NCBI GenBank assembly: GCA_949358305.1 | Contig: OX442314.1 | Coordinates: 57,609,369 to 57,669,368 of the forward strand | DNA from: Strigamia acuminata | Lineage: Eukaryota; Arthropoda; Chilopoda; Geophilomorpha; Linotaeniidae | DNA: 60,000 nt | Direction: 5' to 3' | Part shown: positions 41,240-51,908 of the stretch, piece after piece | Numbering within the stretch: position 1 is the first letter of the stretch | Layout of the letters: every line of letters begins with the position of its first letter | Translations under genes and position numbers: made by a program | The notes under the pieces: generated by a model | The model's input: the letters and a program-made list of their open reading frames with translations, nothing else | The model's database searches: none | What the model was told of the DNA's origin: nothing

Positions 41240-42234
41240 GCGTACGAATCGGCGGATTCGCGGGTCACTAGTCCGGACCTAATATATGACTATGTCCAGA
41301 TGGGCCCAGTTGGGGTCCAGAAGGGTCCAATTGGTTCCCTTCGACAGGTGAGTAAAGTAGATATTGATTCGATAGAATCAACATCATCAAGTAATTAATA
41401 CTTAATTTATATCGAATAAAATAGTTATATTTTATTCACCGTGTCTAAATAATTATTTATCACATTTTTTAGTCTTTAACCGAGTTTGAAATACGCGCGT
41501 TGGTTAAACAGCGCCATCTATGGTGAACATTGATAACTATCGATTTGTAATCATCACAAGATGGTACGTTTTACACTGTACCGAGAATATTTGGACAATT
41601 GTATACCATTAAGGCAAAGTGTGGTCTCTTGGGCAACTCACGTTTTTAGACTTCTAAACCTGATGTTTAGAGAGTCTCATGAAACGGTTCTGTCTGTCTG
41701 TCTGTCCGTCCGTACGCATCCATATCTCAAAATCTATAGCAGGTGGAGACAAACGGATAACGGCAATAAATTCAGCGTACCTGAATTAGTATCCTAGGAA
41801 CTTTTCGCAATTTTCCGACCTCCGGTTGAATTAATAAACACGATTTTGTACACTTTTAGCCGTAAAATAATACTATTTCCGTCCGCGCACCGGAAGTTGT
41901 AATATTGTACTAGCGCCATCTGGCGGATCCCGTGATTCATGAAATCTTCGTCGCGATTTGTAAAATACTATTTTCTGTATCAAAGCTAGGTTTATAAATT
42001 TTGAAACTAGGCTCATTCGATTCCAAATCGAAATCTGCACCAGCCTGTATATATTTTGTTTTTATTTGGTCGAAAAAAAGTAACATTACGATCCACCAAA
42101 GTCGGCGATCGAATGGGAAATTTACACCAAATTAGGCGTACGTGTTGTGTCACCCGTACGTTCGTATACGCGAATTCTAACGAACATCTAATTAAGTTTT
42201 CTTGATTTTCAGTTCCTCTAGAATTTAGACACAA
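41240..42234. other. Non-coding DNA, no gene seen
   Basis: AT-rich, with a short (TCTG)n/(TCCG)n run near 41690-41715 and two instances of the arthropod-repeat-like GCGCCATCT near 41511 and 41914. Probably old mobile-element debris. Confidence 0.4.
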
Positions 42235-42550
42235 AATTTATTTTTTGGACCAAAAATTTATTTTTTGGACCAAAAATTCATTTTTTGGACCGAAAATTCA
42301 TTTTTTGGACCGAAAATTCATTTTTTGGACCAAAAATTCATTTTTTGGACCAAAAATTCATTTTTTGGACCAAAAATTCATTTTTAGGACCGAAAATTCA
42401 TTTTTTAGACCAAAAATTCATTTTTTGGACCAAAAATTCATTTTTTGGACCGAAAATTCATTTTTTGGACCGAAAATTCATTTTTTGGACCAAAAATTCA
42501 TTTTTTGGACCGAAAATTCATTTTTTGAACCAAAAATTAATTTTTAGGTT
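42235..42550 (+). repeat. 20-bp minisatellite, about 15-16 copies
   Basis: Head-to-tail copies of a 20-bp unit of the type AATTCATTTTTTGGACCAAA, differing mainly A/G at one position (CCAAA or CCGAAA) and by a few single changes. The unit is not a multiple of three yet two frames stay open, so the apparent Phe/Lys-rich proteins are by-products. Confidence 0.93.
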
Positions 42551-42667
42551 CAAAAAATTCTTATTTACACCCAGAAATGAGCCCGCAATACGTTCGCAAT
42601 ACGTCCGCAAAATAGCAGTTTTTTGATCCGCTTTCCGCCCGCAATTGCGTCGTTTTAAGCCCGCAAA

Positions 42668-43195
42668 AATAGCAGGCTTATCCATACGGTTGCAGCTACT
42701 TTTAATTTTCGTATCGCTCCTCAATTTGTGATTACTGATTTTCAGTTAGCTGCATTAAATGCAATTGGCCGCGGGTTTCCAGAGTCCACTAAGAATGGGT
42801 GCTTTTTTCACTTAGGACAAATAGTTTGGAGACATGTCCAACAGGAGGGCTTGCAGCAACATTATGCTGACGATGAAGAATTTTCATTATTGTGTCGACA
42901 ATTACCTGCACTTGCTTTTTTGCCACCCGATGAAATACGTAACGCTTATGAATTATTACGGCCATTATTTCCTGAATAATTTATTGGATTGGTTTGAATC
43001 GTATTATGTTTTGGGAGAATTAAGACGCCTAGCCAATGGCATGAATTTACGAATTCCACCATTGTATCCACCAGTACTTTGGAGTGTGAATGAAATTATG
43101 GTGCAACATTTACCTCATACCAGCTATGCCATTGAAGCGTGGCATCGTCGATGGCAGGCGTTGGTTGGAGCGCCCCACGTTGGTGTCTTTAGACT
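42668..43195 (+). pseudogene. MULE transposase relic, part 1
   Basis: Encodes the C-terminal part of a Mutator-like transposase of the kind found with FLYWCH fingers in arthropods. Recognisable motifs are VITDFQLAALNAI (the catalytic DFE region, here DFQ), GCFFHLGQIVWRH and the C-terminal EAWHRRWQALVG. The N-terminus is missing and a one-base frameshift near 42970 moves the frame. Transposition of the original element would have been by DDE chemistry; the Glu-to-Gln change and the frameshift indicate it is dead. The reading frame continues across the copia insertion at 49446. Confidence 0.8.
43191..43195. repeat. Target-site duplication AGACT (left)
   Basis: AGACT before the copia element is repeated at 49441-49445 right after it; 5 bp is standard for Ty1/copia. 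Confidence 0.92.
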
Positions 43196-43433
43196 TGTTG
43201 TCATTAAAGATCCACGCACTGGAAACCCAGGAATTAAGCAGGGAAGACTTGAAGGAAACATTTAACAGACAGCATTTATTCTACCTCGCACGTAGTCGCC
43301 ATCTTTAACATGAATGACGTCATAAATAAAAGGAAACATAAAGGACGTCAGATGGCTCCACATACATAGACAACATAATGTAAATAACAAAATACCATGG
43401 TGCTATATTATATAATATGGCAAATACTCAACA
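43196..43433 (-). repeat. 3' LTR of copia (238 bp)
   Basis: On the plus strand it runs TGTTGTCATT...TACTCAACA, with TG/CA ends. Identical by eye to 49203-49440. Confidence 0.95.
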
Positions 43434-43450
43434 ATGCGGCCCCCTATAGC
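43434..43450 (-). promoter_or_regulatory. Copia polypurine tract region
   Basis: On the minus strand the bases just before the 3' LTR read TATAGGGGGCCGCAT, a short purine-rich run suited to plus-strand priming. Confidence 0.4.
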
Positions 43451-43483
43451 ACCATAATTCGCCGCTACATATATACATAAAAT

Positions 43484-46400
43484 TCATCCAAAGAGGCGTC
43501 GACAAAAGTGGGACATTTTAACTCGATCGTAAGCCTTTGTAAACCCATCGGCAAAATTAAGCTTTGTACCGACGTGGGCAAGTATTACTTCCCCACCCCT
43601 AACCAGATTGCGGATCCAATGGAACCGTACGTCTATGTGTTTGGTTCTTCTCTTTTCGACTGCATTTCGAGAGAAGTCAACTGCCGATTGATTATCGCAA
43701 TAGACGACGAACGAGAAATCAAACGCAATAAATTGGCATAGCTCAAACATTATGCGCTTAATGAATAGGAAGTCCTTAATTGACTCTGTTAATGCCACAT
43801 ATTCGGACTCCATTGAAGAGAGTGTCACACATTTCTGCTTAAAGGTCCTCCAAAATATTGGAACGGATGATAACACTAAAATCGTTCCCCCAATCGAGGT
43901 TCTATCGTCGCGATTGTTCGCATAATCAGAATCCGTAAAGACCTCCAAAAACAAGTCAGCGCCCCGTGAGAGCTTCATACAGTAATCACGAGTGAGGAAT
44001 AGGTATCCAAGCATCCTCACGAGTCCATTCCAATGCACAATACCAGGATCCGACTGGAATTGACTAAAGATGTTAGTTGCGTATGACAAGTCAGGGCGAG
44101 TTCTCGTGGACAAGAAAGAGAAGCAACCCAAGAGACTCCGATACGGGTATTTCAGCATATCAGTGCGTTCACCTTCAGTCTTGGGAGAGTCAGCTCGCGA
44201 CATCAACGTCCCCACAGCAATCGGCAATCCAGCCTTGCTAGGCAGAAACATCTTGAATTTCTCCAGAATAGCCCCAATATAACCCCTCTGGTGCATCACA
44301 AAACCACAGTCTGTTTGTTCAAACTCAATTCCAAGCATCTTCCTTACAGGTCCCAAATTCACCAGGTCAAACTTTTCGGCAATGATTGAAGATGCCAAAC
44401 TAATGTCCCTATTCGTAATGCCAAAAATAATAATGTCATCCACATACACGATTAAGATGGTACGACATTTCAGTCGATAGACACAATTGCACCATAATAA
44501 GGGCTCAAAACCTCTGGACTTCAGGTAAGCGTCAAACTCATCATTCCAAGCCCTTCCAGACTGATGAAGCCCGTACAAGGCACGTTTCAAGAGGCAAACG
44601 AGGTGTTCTTTCCCCTTGGTGACAAATCCCTTAGGTTGACGGATGTAGACCGTCTCCTTAAGCTTGGCATACAAGTAGGCACTTTTAACATCAAATTGGC
44701 AATGTACCCAACTTAAAGTACAAACCAACAGGACAAACAGCAAGCGAATCACACTAAAGTCAACGACGGGCGAGAAAACATCATCGTAGGTATCTCCATA
44801 AATCTGATTGAAACCTTGGGCAACAAATCTGGCCTTGAAGCGGGCGATCTTCCCATCAACGTCACGCTTCAACGCATACACCCAGCGAGAGCCCAGAACC
44901 TTCACTCCTGGCGGTAATTCCGTGAGGTCCCAGACATCACGGGCCCTCAAAATCGAAATCTCGTCACTCATCGCTCCCCTCCAGTCCTCAGAATTCTCCG
45001 AATTCACGGCAGATTCATAAGATCCAGGGACCCCAGCCTCCATGGTGAATAATTCCTCGCCACCCCAAGCCAAATCATCCCAAGAGTCGGAGCGGGTCAA
45101 TTCCACGGTTTCCACGCATTCACCGGGCACTGAGTTCAGCCAGCCCGTAAACGGGTTGAGTGTCGAGTATACAAATAAAGATGCATCGTACATAAGGCCG
45201 GAATCCCGGCAGAAAGCAATCACATCATTCTCCGATTTGCACTGTCTAGAATTCTGGGAGAGTCCAAAATAGATATTATATCCCCTCAAATCCTTTCTCG
45301 GGACGGCCGTTCTAAACCACTCTACATCACGGCACGATCTCATCTTGCTAGCGTTACTTCTTGTTTCTCTAACTGAAGTCATCTTCGAGGATCCAGAGAC
45401 CACCGGTGATCTCACGGCCCCAATTAATGGGAGATCCTCCACTTCACGTCCTCCACTGCTCACCACGGGCGTCAGAGGGTGGACCAAAACCCCCAAGGGT
45501 CTAAGTGGCGATTCAATCCCCGGGATTTCCTGAGTTTCAACCTTGTCCATTAATCTTTCCTCATGTTCATCCAGTTTCGGAGTTTTGACCTCATCCTCAT
45601 GTTTGTCCAATTCTCCATCCGGTCCATTCAAGCCCAAAATCGGGTCCTCGTCATAATAATCGTCCTCTGGTTCCTCAACAAAATCAATCTTCGGGGTCAG
45701 AGTAATCTCCGGGTCCAGCACGCAAACACTGCCGATCTTCTGTTCGTCGAACACCACATTGGATGTGTCCCAAATAACTCTTTCCCCCGGTATGAAAACA
45801 CGATATCCAATCGTTTTTGACGAGTAGCCAACCATAATTCCAGCTTTAGCTCGGTTGTCCAATTTGGACGTCTTTGCTGCAATCTTCGCATAAACTAAGC
45901 ACCCAAAAGTTCTAAGATGTTTCACATTAGGCTTTGTACCATAAATTAATTCATACGGGGTCTTATCACTGTCTCTTCGAGATATTCTATTTATGGTATA
46001 GCACACAGTGTGGGCTGCCTCTTCCCAGAAATCATTCTCCAAGCCAGCATAGTCCAAACAACATCGAATTCCATTCATCAGGGTAAGATTAAATCTCTCA
46101 GCCACCCCATTCATTTGAGGCGTATAAATGTTAGTCCTCTCGTGTCGAATACCCTGGGATTCGCAAATCGCAGAAAACTTCCGGTTACAGTATTCGAGGC
46201 CATTGTCACTCCTCACAGCCATAATTTTATATCCAGTTTGACGTTCCATCCTTGCCTGATAAACCTTAAAATGATCAACTACCTCGCTCTTACTCTTCAT
46301 TCCTATCACCGTCCGGTAACGCGAAAAATCATCCGTAAAAGTCACGAAATAGATAAAACCAGTTCTTGATGGTATACTCAAGGGTCCACATACATCCGTG

Positions 46401-48310
46401 TGTACAAGCTGAAGTGGCTTACTCGATCTCGGTCCCGGTATGGATTTATATGATCTCGACCTCGCTTTCGCCAAGGAACAGGCATCACAGCGATCCGGCT
46501 TGCCGGCCAACAATGGCATCCCAATGACACAATCAATCTTTGATGTCCTTTTAACGTCGTCCTGATTATAATGACAGTATCGAAGGTGCCACAGCAAAAC
46601 CTGATCCGGGTCATCCTTAATATGACGGGTAGGAACCTCCACATGATCAATCTTCAAGTCCATCAACCGATCACTTTCCAATTTATCCTCACTCGTAACC
46701 AAAGCATAATTGCGTATTCTCTCATTTAGATCCGGAATCTGAGTGTCATTCAATCCCGGGTCTTCTCGAACGTTCGGAACAATATGGTACAATCCACCAA
46801 TTTGGTCCTTAACTCCAACCATAATGACTCTAGACCAATCCGGGGTAAAAATATAAACCTTGCCACCAGTCCCCACGAAATGGCAACCCAAGTCATCCAA
46901 ACGCGGGCCAGATACAAGGTTTCTTCGGATTCCAGGTGCATAGATAACCCGATTAAAAGTGACCCGATTCAGTCGGCCACCAGAAGAACGGTCCAAAAAC
47001 GCAGTCGAACCCATCCCCATTATGGGCGTCTCCTGTTGACTCCCTGCAGATTTAATACTATCCCCCTTTGTCTCAATAAACTTAGTAAACAAATTCCGAT
47101 TCCGACAAATATGACTCGTAGCTCCAGTATCGAAAACCCAATCGTCAGATCTAGTCTCAAACCCCCCGCTAAGGGCTTCAGTCAAAAGTCCATATTCAGC
47201 ACAACCAGGATCCTCAGCGAGGGACAACATGGGAATCGTCTTCTTCTCCTCCAGGATTTCAACGGCTGTAGATGGAACCACCTCATCCTCATACACATAA
47301 ACCACCTCCGTACAATCCCTTGCCATATGGCCCGGCTTCTGGCATCGATAACACGGCCCCCCAAATGTAGGTCGCCCATCGACTGTCCCCCGGCCGCCAA
47401 ATGAAGATCCAACCATTCCCGGTCTTCTTCGGTAAATTGTCCGAGGTAATCGCTGTACACCGCGTTGATTCGATGTAATAACCGTCCCTCCTCGAGCTAC
47501 ATTCCTATAGAAACGTCCACCTCCCATGGCTACTTGTCCCTGACCAAAGAGACTTTCATCGTTCCTCACCACATCTCCCGGTCGCTGTGACTGTAGCACA
47601 GGCATCTGTGAGTAATCGGGAACCGCAACGTAGTCATACCCAAACTCGTCCTGAAGATACACATTTCTATCCTCACTAGCGGCAAACACTCCAGCAGAAT
47701 TAAATGACCCATTGTCGGATTGAAGCTGCTTTAATCTGCCCTCTTCCGAAATGAGCTCCTTTTCAGCCTCATTCAGGGTAAACTTATCTTTCGGCCCCCT
47801 ATGGATGGACAATACAACAGGCTGAAACTCTGCCGGTAAGTTTCGAATCAACTGGTAACAAATAAAAATCTCTGAGATCACTTCACCCAGCTCTGTCAAC
47901 TTCTTCTGCACCACACGGATCCGTTGCGCGAAAAGACGTATTGTTTCGCCCGGCTTAATCCTCAAGGCTGCCAATTCATCATATAGAGCACATATTCGTG
48001 AATGTGACACCGGCTCAAAATGCGCCAAAAGGGCATCCCAAGCCACCTTGCCATCTCTGGTATGTGAAATATGCGGTCTTAACTCTGCTCCTATTGACTT
48101 GTAAATAGTGGAGTAGGCCTGAGCTTTGCGCTGTTGATAACGCTCAGTGGCACGCAAATCAGTAACTGGAGGCACTCCAGGTGGGGTTTCAGTCAAAAAG
48201 CTCCAACAATTCCTGTCCATTAATGAAACCTCAATTTCCTCCTTCCATTGAGCAAAATTGTCCCATGACAATATGACCGTTCCAGTCCGATTATTCCCCT
48301 CCTCGGTCAT
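43484..48310 (-). CDS. Copia Gag-Pol polyprotein (1,608 aa)
   Basis: A single ORF from an ATG at 48308-48310 carrying the whole replication machinery. The N-terminal gag region (~1-300) has the UBN2-like LFAQRIRVVQKKL segment. A CCHC knuckle CYRCQKPGHMARDC lies near residue 322. Protease WVFDTGATSHIC lies near 390. A GAG-pre-integrase region is near 570-620. The integrase core has HTDVCGPL (~637), SDNGLEYC (~702) and NGVAERFN (~738). The RT-2 domain has YVDDIIIFG (~1288). RNase H has DSDYANNRDDRTS (~1460) and KHIDVRFHWIR near the C-terminus. The order protease-integrase-RT-RNase H is diagnostic of Ty1/copia. All catalytic motifs are present and there are no stops, so it may be active. Confidence 0.96.
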   Translation of the reverse strand: MTEEGNNRTGTVILSWDNFAQWKEEIEVSLMDRNCWSFLTETPPGVPPVTDLRATERYQQRKAQAYSTIYKSIGAELRPHISHTRDGKVAWDALLAHFEPVSHSRICALYDELAALRIKPGETIRLFAQRIRVVQKKLTELGEVISEIFICYQLIRNLPAEFQPVVLSIHRGPKDKFTLNEAEKELISEEGRLKQLQSDNGSFNSAGVFAASEDRNVYLQDEFGYDYVAVPDYSQMPVLQSQRPGDVVRNDESLFGQGQVAMGGGRFYRNVARGGTVITSNQRGVQRLPRTIYRRRPGMVGSSFGGRGTVDGRPTFGGPCYRCQKPGHMARDCTEVVYVYEDEVVPSTAVEILEEKKTIPMLSLAEDPGCAEYGLLTEALSGGFETRSDDWVFDTGATSHICRNRNLFTKFIETKGDSIKSAGSQQETPIMGMGSTAFLDRSSGGRLNRVTFNRVIYAPGIRRNLVSGPRLDDLGCHFVGTGGKVYIFTPDWSRVIMVGVKDQIGGLYHIVPNVREDPGLNDTQIPDLNERIRNYALVTSEDKLESDRLMDLKIDHVEVPTRHIKDDPDQVLLWHLRYCHYNQDDVKRTSKIDCVIGMPLLAGKPDRCDACSLAKARSRSYKSIPGPRSSKPLQLVHTDVCGPLSIPSRTGFIYFVTFTDDFSRYRTVIGMKSKSEVVDHFKVYQARMERQTGYKIMAVRSDNGLEYCNRKFSAICESQGIRHERTNIYTPQMNGVAERFNLTLMNGIRCCLDYAGLENDFWEEAAHTVCYTINRISRRDSDKTPYELIYGTKPNVKHLRTFGCLVYAKIAAKTSKLDNRAKAGIMVGYSSKTIGYRVFIPGERVIWDTSNVVFDEQKIGSVCVLDPEITLTPKIDFVEEPEDDYYDEDPILGLNGPDGELDKHEDEVKTPKLDEHEERLMDKVETQEIPGIESPLRPLGVLVHPLTPVVSSGGREVEDLPLIGAVRSPVVSGSSKMTSVRETRSNASKMRSCRDVEWFRTAVPRKDLRGYNIYFGLSQNSRQCKSENDVIAFCRDSGLMYDASLFVYSTLNPFTGWLNSVPGECVETVELTRSDSWDDLAWGGEELFTMEAGVPGSYESAVNSENSEDWRGAMSDEISILRARDVWDLTELPPGVKVLGSRWVYALKRDVDGKIARFKARFVAQGFNQIYGDTYDDVFSPVVDFSVIRLLFVLLVCTLSWVHCQFDVKSAYLYAKLKETVYIRQPKGFVTKGKEHLVCLLKRALYGLHQSGRAWNDEFDAYLKSRGFEPLLWCNCVYRLKCRTILIVYVDDIIIFGITNRDISLASSIIAEKFDLVNLGPVRKMLGIEFEQTDCGFVMHQRGYIGAILEKFKMFLPSKAGLPIAVGTLMSRADSPKTEGERTDMLKYPYRSLLGCFSFLSTRTRPDLSYATNIFSQFQSDPGIVHWNGLVRMLGYLFLTRDYCMKLSRGADLFLEVFTDSDYANNRDDRTSIGGTILVLSSVPIFWRTFKQKCVTLSSMESEYVALTESIKDFLFIKRIMFELCQFIAFDFSFVVYCDNQSAVDFSRNAVEKRRTKHIDVRFHWIRNLVRGGEVILAHVGTKLNFADGFTKAYDRVKMSHFCRRLFG

Positions 48311-49187
48311 GTTTGATATCGTTTCACCAAATCAAAATCGCACACACTCCAAGGGATAATCGCACACTGATAATCTTGCCAGTAAAAACTGAACAAGAGC
48401 ACGTACACCCACACCAAGTGCAATGTGTAGGGGTTAGTAACGCTTTGATAAATGGTCAGTATCACTTTTGACAAAATAAAAAAAAAATTCAAAAATTCAA
48501 GCAAATAAATAAGCAAAAATGTTGATGTTGCGTCCGTGGACGTTGATGCATTCACAGGATGGCTTCTAGGAAATGTCCAAATTCCAGGCGAATCATTGTC
48601 CACAACACAGTTCAGGTCCAAAACTCCAAAACACAAAGTCCTCAGAATGTCAGGGAAAACAGTCACACAATCCACTCTAAACCTACTAAATCATACAAAG
48701 AAAATAAACAAATAAATTCTCAAATTGTCAAACTCCACAAACAAATTCTCAAATTTTCAAAATAAATAAATTCCCAAAAAAAAACAATAAATTTCTCCAC
48801 AAAAAAACTTTTAAACCACACAATCCAATCAAAGTCCACCACGATGTATTCTCACGTTCTCAAGTTCTCCACTATCAAATCCCAGATGTACCGCAAGCAG
48901 GGAGCGCCATTTTCGAAATACAGTTGTCACAAAACGAGTATCGGTTGGCATAACATCGCTGGCTCGCAATAACACGTCGAAAATAGAAATTCTTCACCTC
49001 TCGTCGCACAAAAACACCATTAAACATTTACTCACAGTTTTAGTTACTCAAAAACCTCTCGTCACTCGCGAGATTCTCCTCACTCGCGAAATTCTCCTCA
49101 CTCGCGAAATTTTCCTCACCCGCGAAATTGTCCTCCTTGATATCGCATACCAAAACTCCTCGTCTTCCCGTATTATTTCCAGCTGAA
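48311..49187 (-). other. Long leader of the copia element
   Basis: About 880 bp between primer site and ATG with no credible ORF. It includes an 18-bp tandem repeat (CACTCGCGAAATTCTCCT type, four copies, 49061-49135). Confidence 0.7.
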
Positions 49188-49200
49188 CAGGCCCATAACC
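49188..49200 (-). promoter_or_regulatory. Copia primer-binding site (initiator tRNA-Met half)
   Basis: On the minus strand GGTTATGGGCCTG lies two bases after the LTR. It matches the anticodon-loop region of initiator tRNA-Met, the internal primer used by Drosophila copia, rather than a tRNA 3' end. Confidence 0.8.
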
Positions 49201-49202
49201 AT

Positions 49203-49440
49203 TGTTGTCATTAAAGATCCACGCACTGGAAACCCAGGAATTAAGCAGGGAAGACTTGAAGGAAACATTTAACAGACAGCATTTATTCTACCTCGCACGT
49301 AGTCGCCATCTTTAACATGAATGACGTCATAAATAAAAGGAAACATAAAGGACGTCAGATGGCTCCACATACATAGACAACATAATGTAAATAACAAAAT
49401 ACCATGGTGCTATATTATATAATATGGCAAATACTCAACA
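49203..49440 (-). repeat. 5' LTR of copia (238 bp)
   Basis: Partner of 43196-43433 at an offset of 6,007; followed by the second AGACT. Confidence 0.95.
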
Positions 49441-49445
49441 AGACT

Positions 49446-49477
49446 GATTAAAGAATTGAAAATGGAACAGCCCATAT
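49446..49477 (+). pseudogene. MULE transposase relic, part 2
   Basis: Directly after the target duplication the MULE frame resumes for about ten codons (IKELKMEQ), then is lost at the second insertion. Confidence 0.65.
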
Positions 49478-49479
49478 GA

Positions 49480-49600
49480 AAATTCCCTATAGTATACTAT
49501 AGGGCGTTTTATAGGGTAGAATATCCTATAGGCTCAACCTATAGCAAACTATAGGTTTAACCTATGTGTAGGGTTGCACTACACAGAATACTATAGGATT
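49480..49600. repeat. CCTATAG/CTATAGG palindrome cluster
   Basis: About 120 bp packed with CTATAGG and its complement in both orientations, ahead of the 103-bp repeats. Similar short inverted motifs form the subterminal regions of CACTA elements. Confidence 0.6.
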
Positions 49601-50035
49601 ACTATAGGATTAATAACTATAATATTACCCTATACGAAATATCATACAATGCTATACATGATTATTGGTACAGTATCACCCTGTATAGCACACTATAGGA
49701 ATTAGTATAGGGGAAATGACTATAATATTACCCTACACAAAATAGCATACAATACTATACATGATTATTGCTACAGTATCACCCTGTATAGCATACTATA
49801 GGAATTAGTATAGGGTAAATGACTATAATATTACCCTATACAAAATACCATACAATACTATACATGATTATTGCTACAGTATCACCCTGTATAGCATACT
49901 ATAGGAATTAGTATAGGGGAAATGACTATAATATTACCCTACACAAAATACCATACAATACTATACATGATTATTGCTACAGTATCATCCTGTACAGCAT
50001 ACTATAGGAATTAGTACACGATCAATGACTATAAA
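49601..50035. repeat. 103-bp tandem repeat, about four copies
   Basis: The landmark ATTACCCTA recurs at 49624, 49727, 49830 and 49933, exactly 103 bp apart. Each unit contains GTATAGCATACTATAGGAATTAG-like palindromic sequence. The fourth copy decays at its end. Confidence 0.9.
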
Positions 50036-50254
50036 ATACCATACAATATGCTGTGCAATATGGCATGTTATTCAGGTTAGTATATACACAAAACGTGATA
50101 TTGTTATGCCGTGTCATGAGTGATATTTTGCAACAGTATAATAGAAAAAGAATCGTAACGTGTTGCATTAATTATTATAGAGACTACAGTACATATGTAA
50201 TTCACAAAGCAATAGACAAGAATAAATTCAAAAAAAATATATAGATTTTTATTT

Positions 50255-51865
50255 TTAATCTCTCTCATAATTATTTGGTGGTAAAATTGCAAATGTTGAA
50301 TGAGAAGATTCTACAAAGAAACATTTTTTACAAACATCTGATACAGTAACAGCAATTTTGGCAACAGAATCTTGTAAATTATAAAAAATATTTTTAACTG
50401 AACATTCACTAGAGTTATTATCAAATAAATTTGGAAGTGGGGACTTAGCATACAAATTAATAATTAAAATAGGGGTACAATTTGAATTAATTTCCACAAT
50501 TAATAGATCAATAATTTTTCCAAAACTCCCATTTTTTAATTGAACAACACAATTATTTCTTTTTTTCTTATTACAATAACTGGACGTTGAATACACACAA
50601 TTTTTAAAAATAAATCTTTTAAAAGATAAAACATTTGTGACACTTAATACAATGTTGAATTTAATTTCAAATAAGATTTTATATTCAATACTCAACTTGA
50701 TGGTTTTCCCTGCTCCCAAAGTAATAACATTATCATAAATTCCAGTTCCAGTCAAAGTTTTTTTTATCATTAAATTCTGAAAAAGCGAATTACATTTATC
50801 TTTACATTGGTCCAATGCAGGATTTGTTATTACCCATTGTTGTAATAAAAACCTTTTACAAATTTGTTTACAAATATGTTGCGTGCCAAAAAACATTTGA
50901 GTTATTTGAAAGTTATTGCTTTCAAATAAAAATGTTGAAGTCACTCCTAAAGGCCCCCAATTTCTAACGCTATCTACAAGATGTGATAGTTGATGGACAT
51001 TAAATGAACACTTATTAACACCATACAATTCTTCCATTTTTAATATAAAGTCACAAAGCCCCGAATGAATAATGTTTAAATTTGTTTTCTTAATATTTTC
51101 CTGCAATAAACTGTGGACACAAAATACTAAGGTCATGAAGTGTTTAAAATACCTATTTGGTAAAATCCCATTTAATATTACTGGTCCATAAAAAAGCAAA
51201 AATGTTCTCCATTCAGATGCTTTAAAGTAATGTCGCATTTGCAGAGGTCTTGGCAATCTAACAATTTCTTTAGGTGGCTTCAATTTTTCTAATTCTTTAT
51301 CAATTTGTTTAATTTTTTTTCCTATGTACCATTTACATTTATGATTGTCATTGCTAGGATTTAACCAAAGTTCAACCAATTGTTTCATCACACCTAGCAA
51401 TAGACAATGCAAATAATCAGGAACAAAACTTAAAATTATATTAAAATACATTAATTTAGTCAAAATAGAATCCCCCTTAATACCATTAATAATCTTATTT
51501 GATTTTTTAACACTTTTTACATTGTTAGTATGCTGTAGCTCTGTTCTTAATACACTATTTTGTTGAAATGGATATGCCCTAACATGTCCGTTTCCCTTTT
51601 CAACCACGACACCTTCATGTAAACACCAGTCACACCCATGAACACCATTAAACTGTGTCATATTTTTCAGTTGTGGTCTAGCAACTGCATCACATGAAGC
51701 TACTAAAGGAAATACCCTAGTTATAATACTCTTGTTATTTTTATCAGTCCAAAGTATACCCTCACTTGACAAATCATTCATTTGTGAAACAAAATTTTCC
51801 AAATATAAATTAAAATCTGGTTTACCTATCCCAAACCACAGACCACAAATAAAAACATGCTTTTT
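50255..51865 (-). pseudogene. CACTA-like transposase, N-terminally truncated (~536 codons)
   Basis: Transposase of the animal En/Spm (CACTA) type, normally a nuclear DDE enzyme that cuts and pastes the element. The frame is open from 51865, and motifs upstream of the first ATG (KHVFICGLWFG, GKPDFNLYL) belong to the same family, so the true start lies earlier and is missing. Further motifs are GCDWCLHEGVVVEKG with downstream RAYPF, the DYLHCLLLGVMKQLVELWL segment, and LPRPLQMRHYFKASEWR. An upstream in-frame stop (51866-51868) and the adjoining MULE sequence show that the N-terminal part is not here. The remaining ORF has no stops, which suggests fairly recent truncation or an exon of a formerly spliced gene. 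Confidence 0.65.
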
Positions 51866-51908
51866 TTAAAAATTATTTGGCAATTCATTAATTGAAGCTT
51901 GAATCGGG

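Larger units (their letters stand above)
43196..49440 (-). mobile_element. Complete Ty1/copia retrotransposon (6,245 bp)
   Basis: Two 238-bp LTRs, a 5-bp target duplication, a tRNA-iMet-half primer site and a single uninterrupted gag-pol ORF. The LTRs show no difference by eye. It lies inside the MULE transposase, whose coding sequence resumes right after the element. Confidence 0.95.
49478..51900 (-). mobile_element. CACTA-like DNA transposon fragment inserted in the MULE relic
   Basis: Separates MULE parts 2 and 3 and contains a CACTA-like transposase ORF with a block of 103-bp tandem repeats on its 3' side. Ends are approximate: no clear terminal inverted repeat or target duplication was found, and the transposase lacks its N-terminus, so the element is probably truncated. 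Confidence 0.55.

Noticed and set aside
42245-42626. Two Phe/Lys-rich ORFs across the minisatellite.
   Set aside because: They are products of a 20-bp repeat read in different frames.
48307-48675. An ORF whose stop overlaps the copia ATG, suggesting reinitiation.
   Set aside because: It contains no ATG; it opens only with a GTG, so it is just a stop-free stretch.
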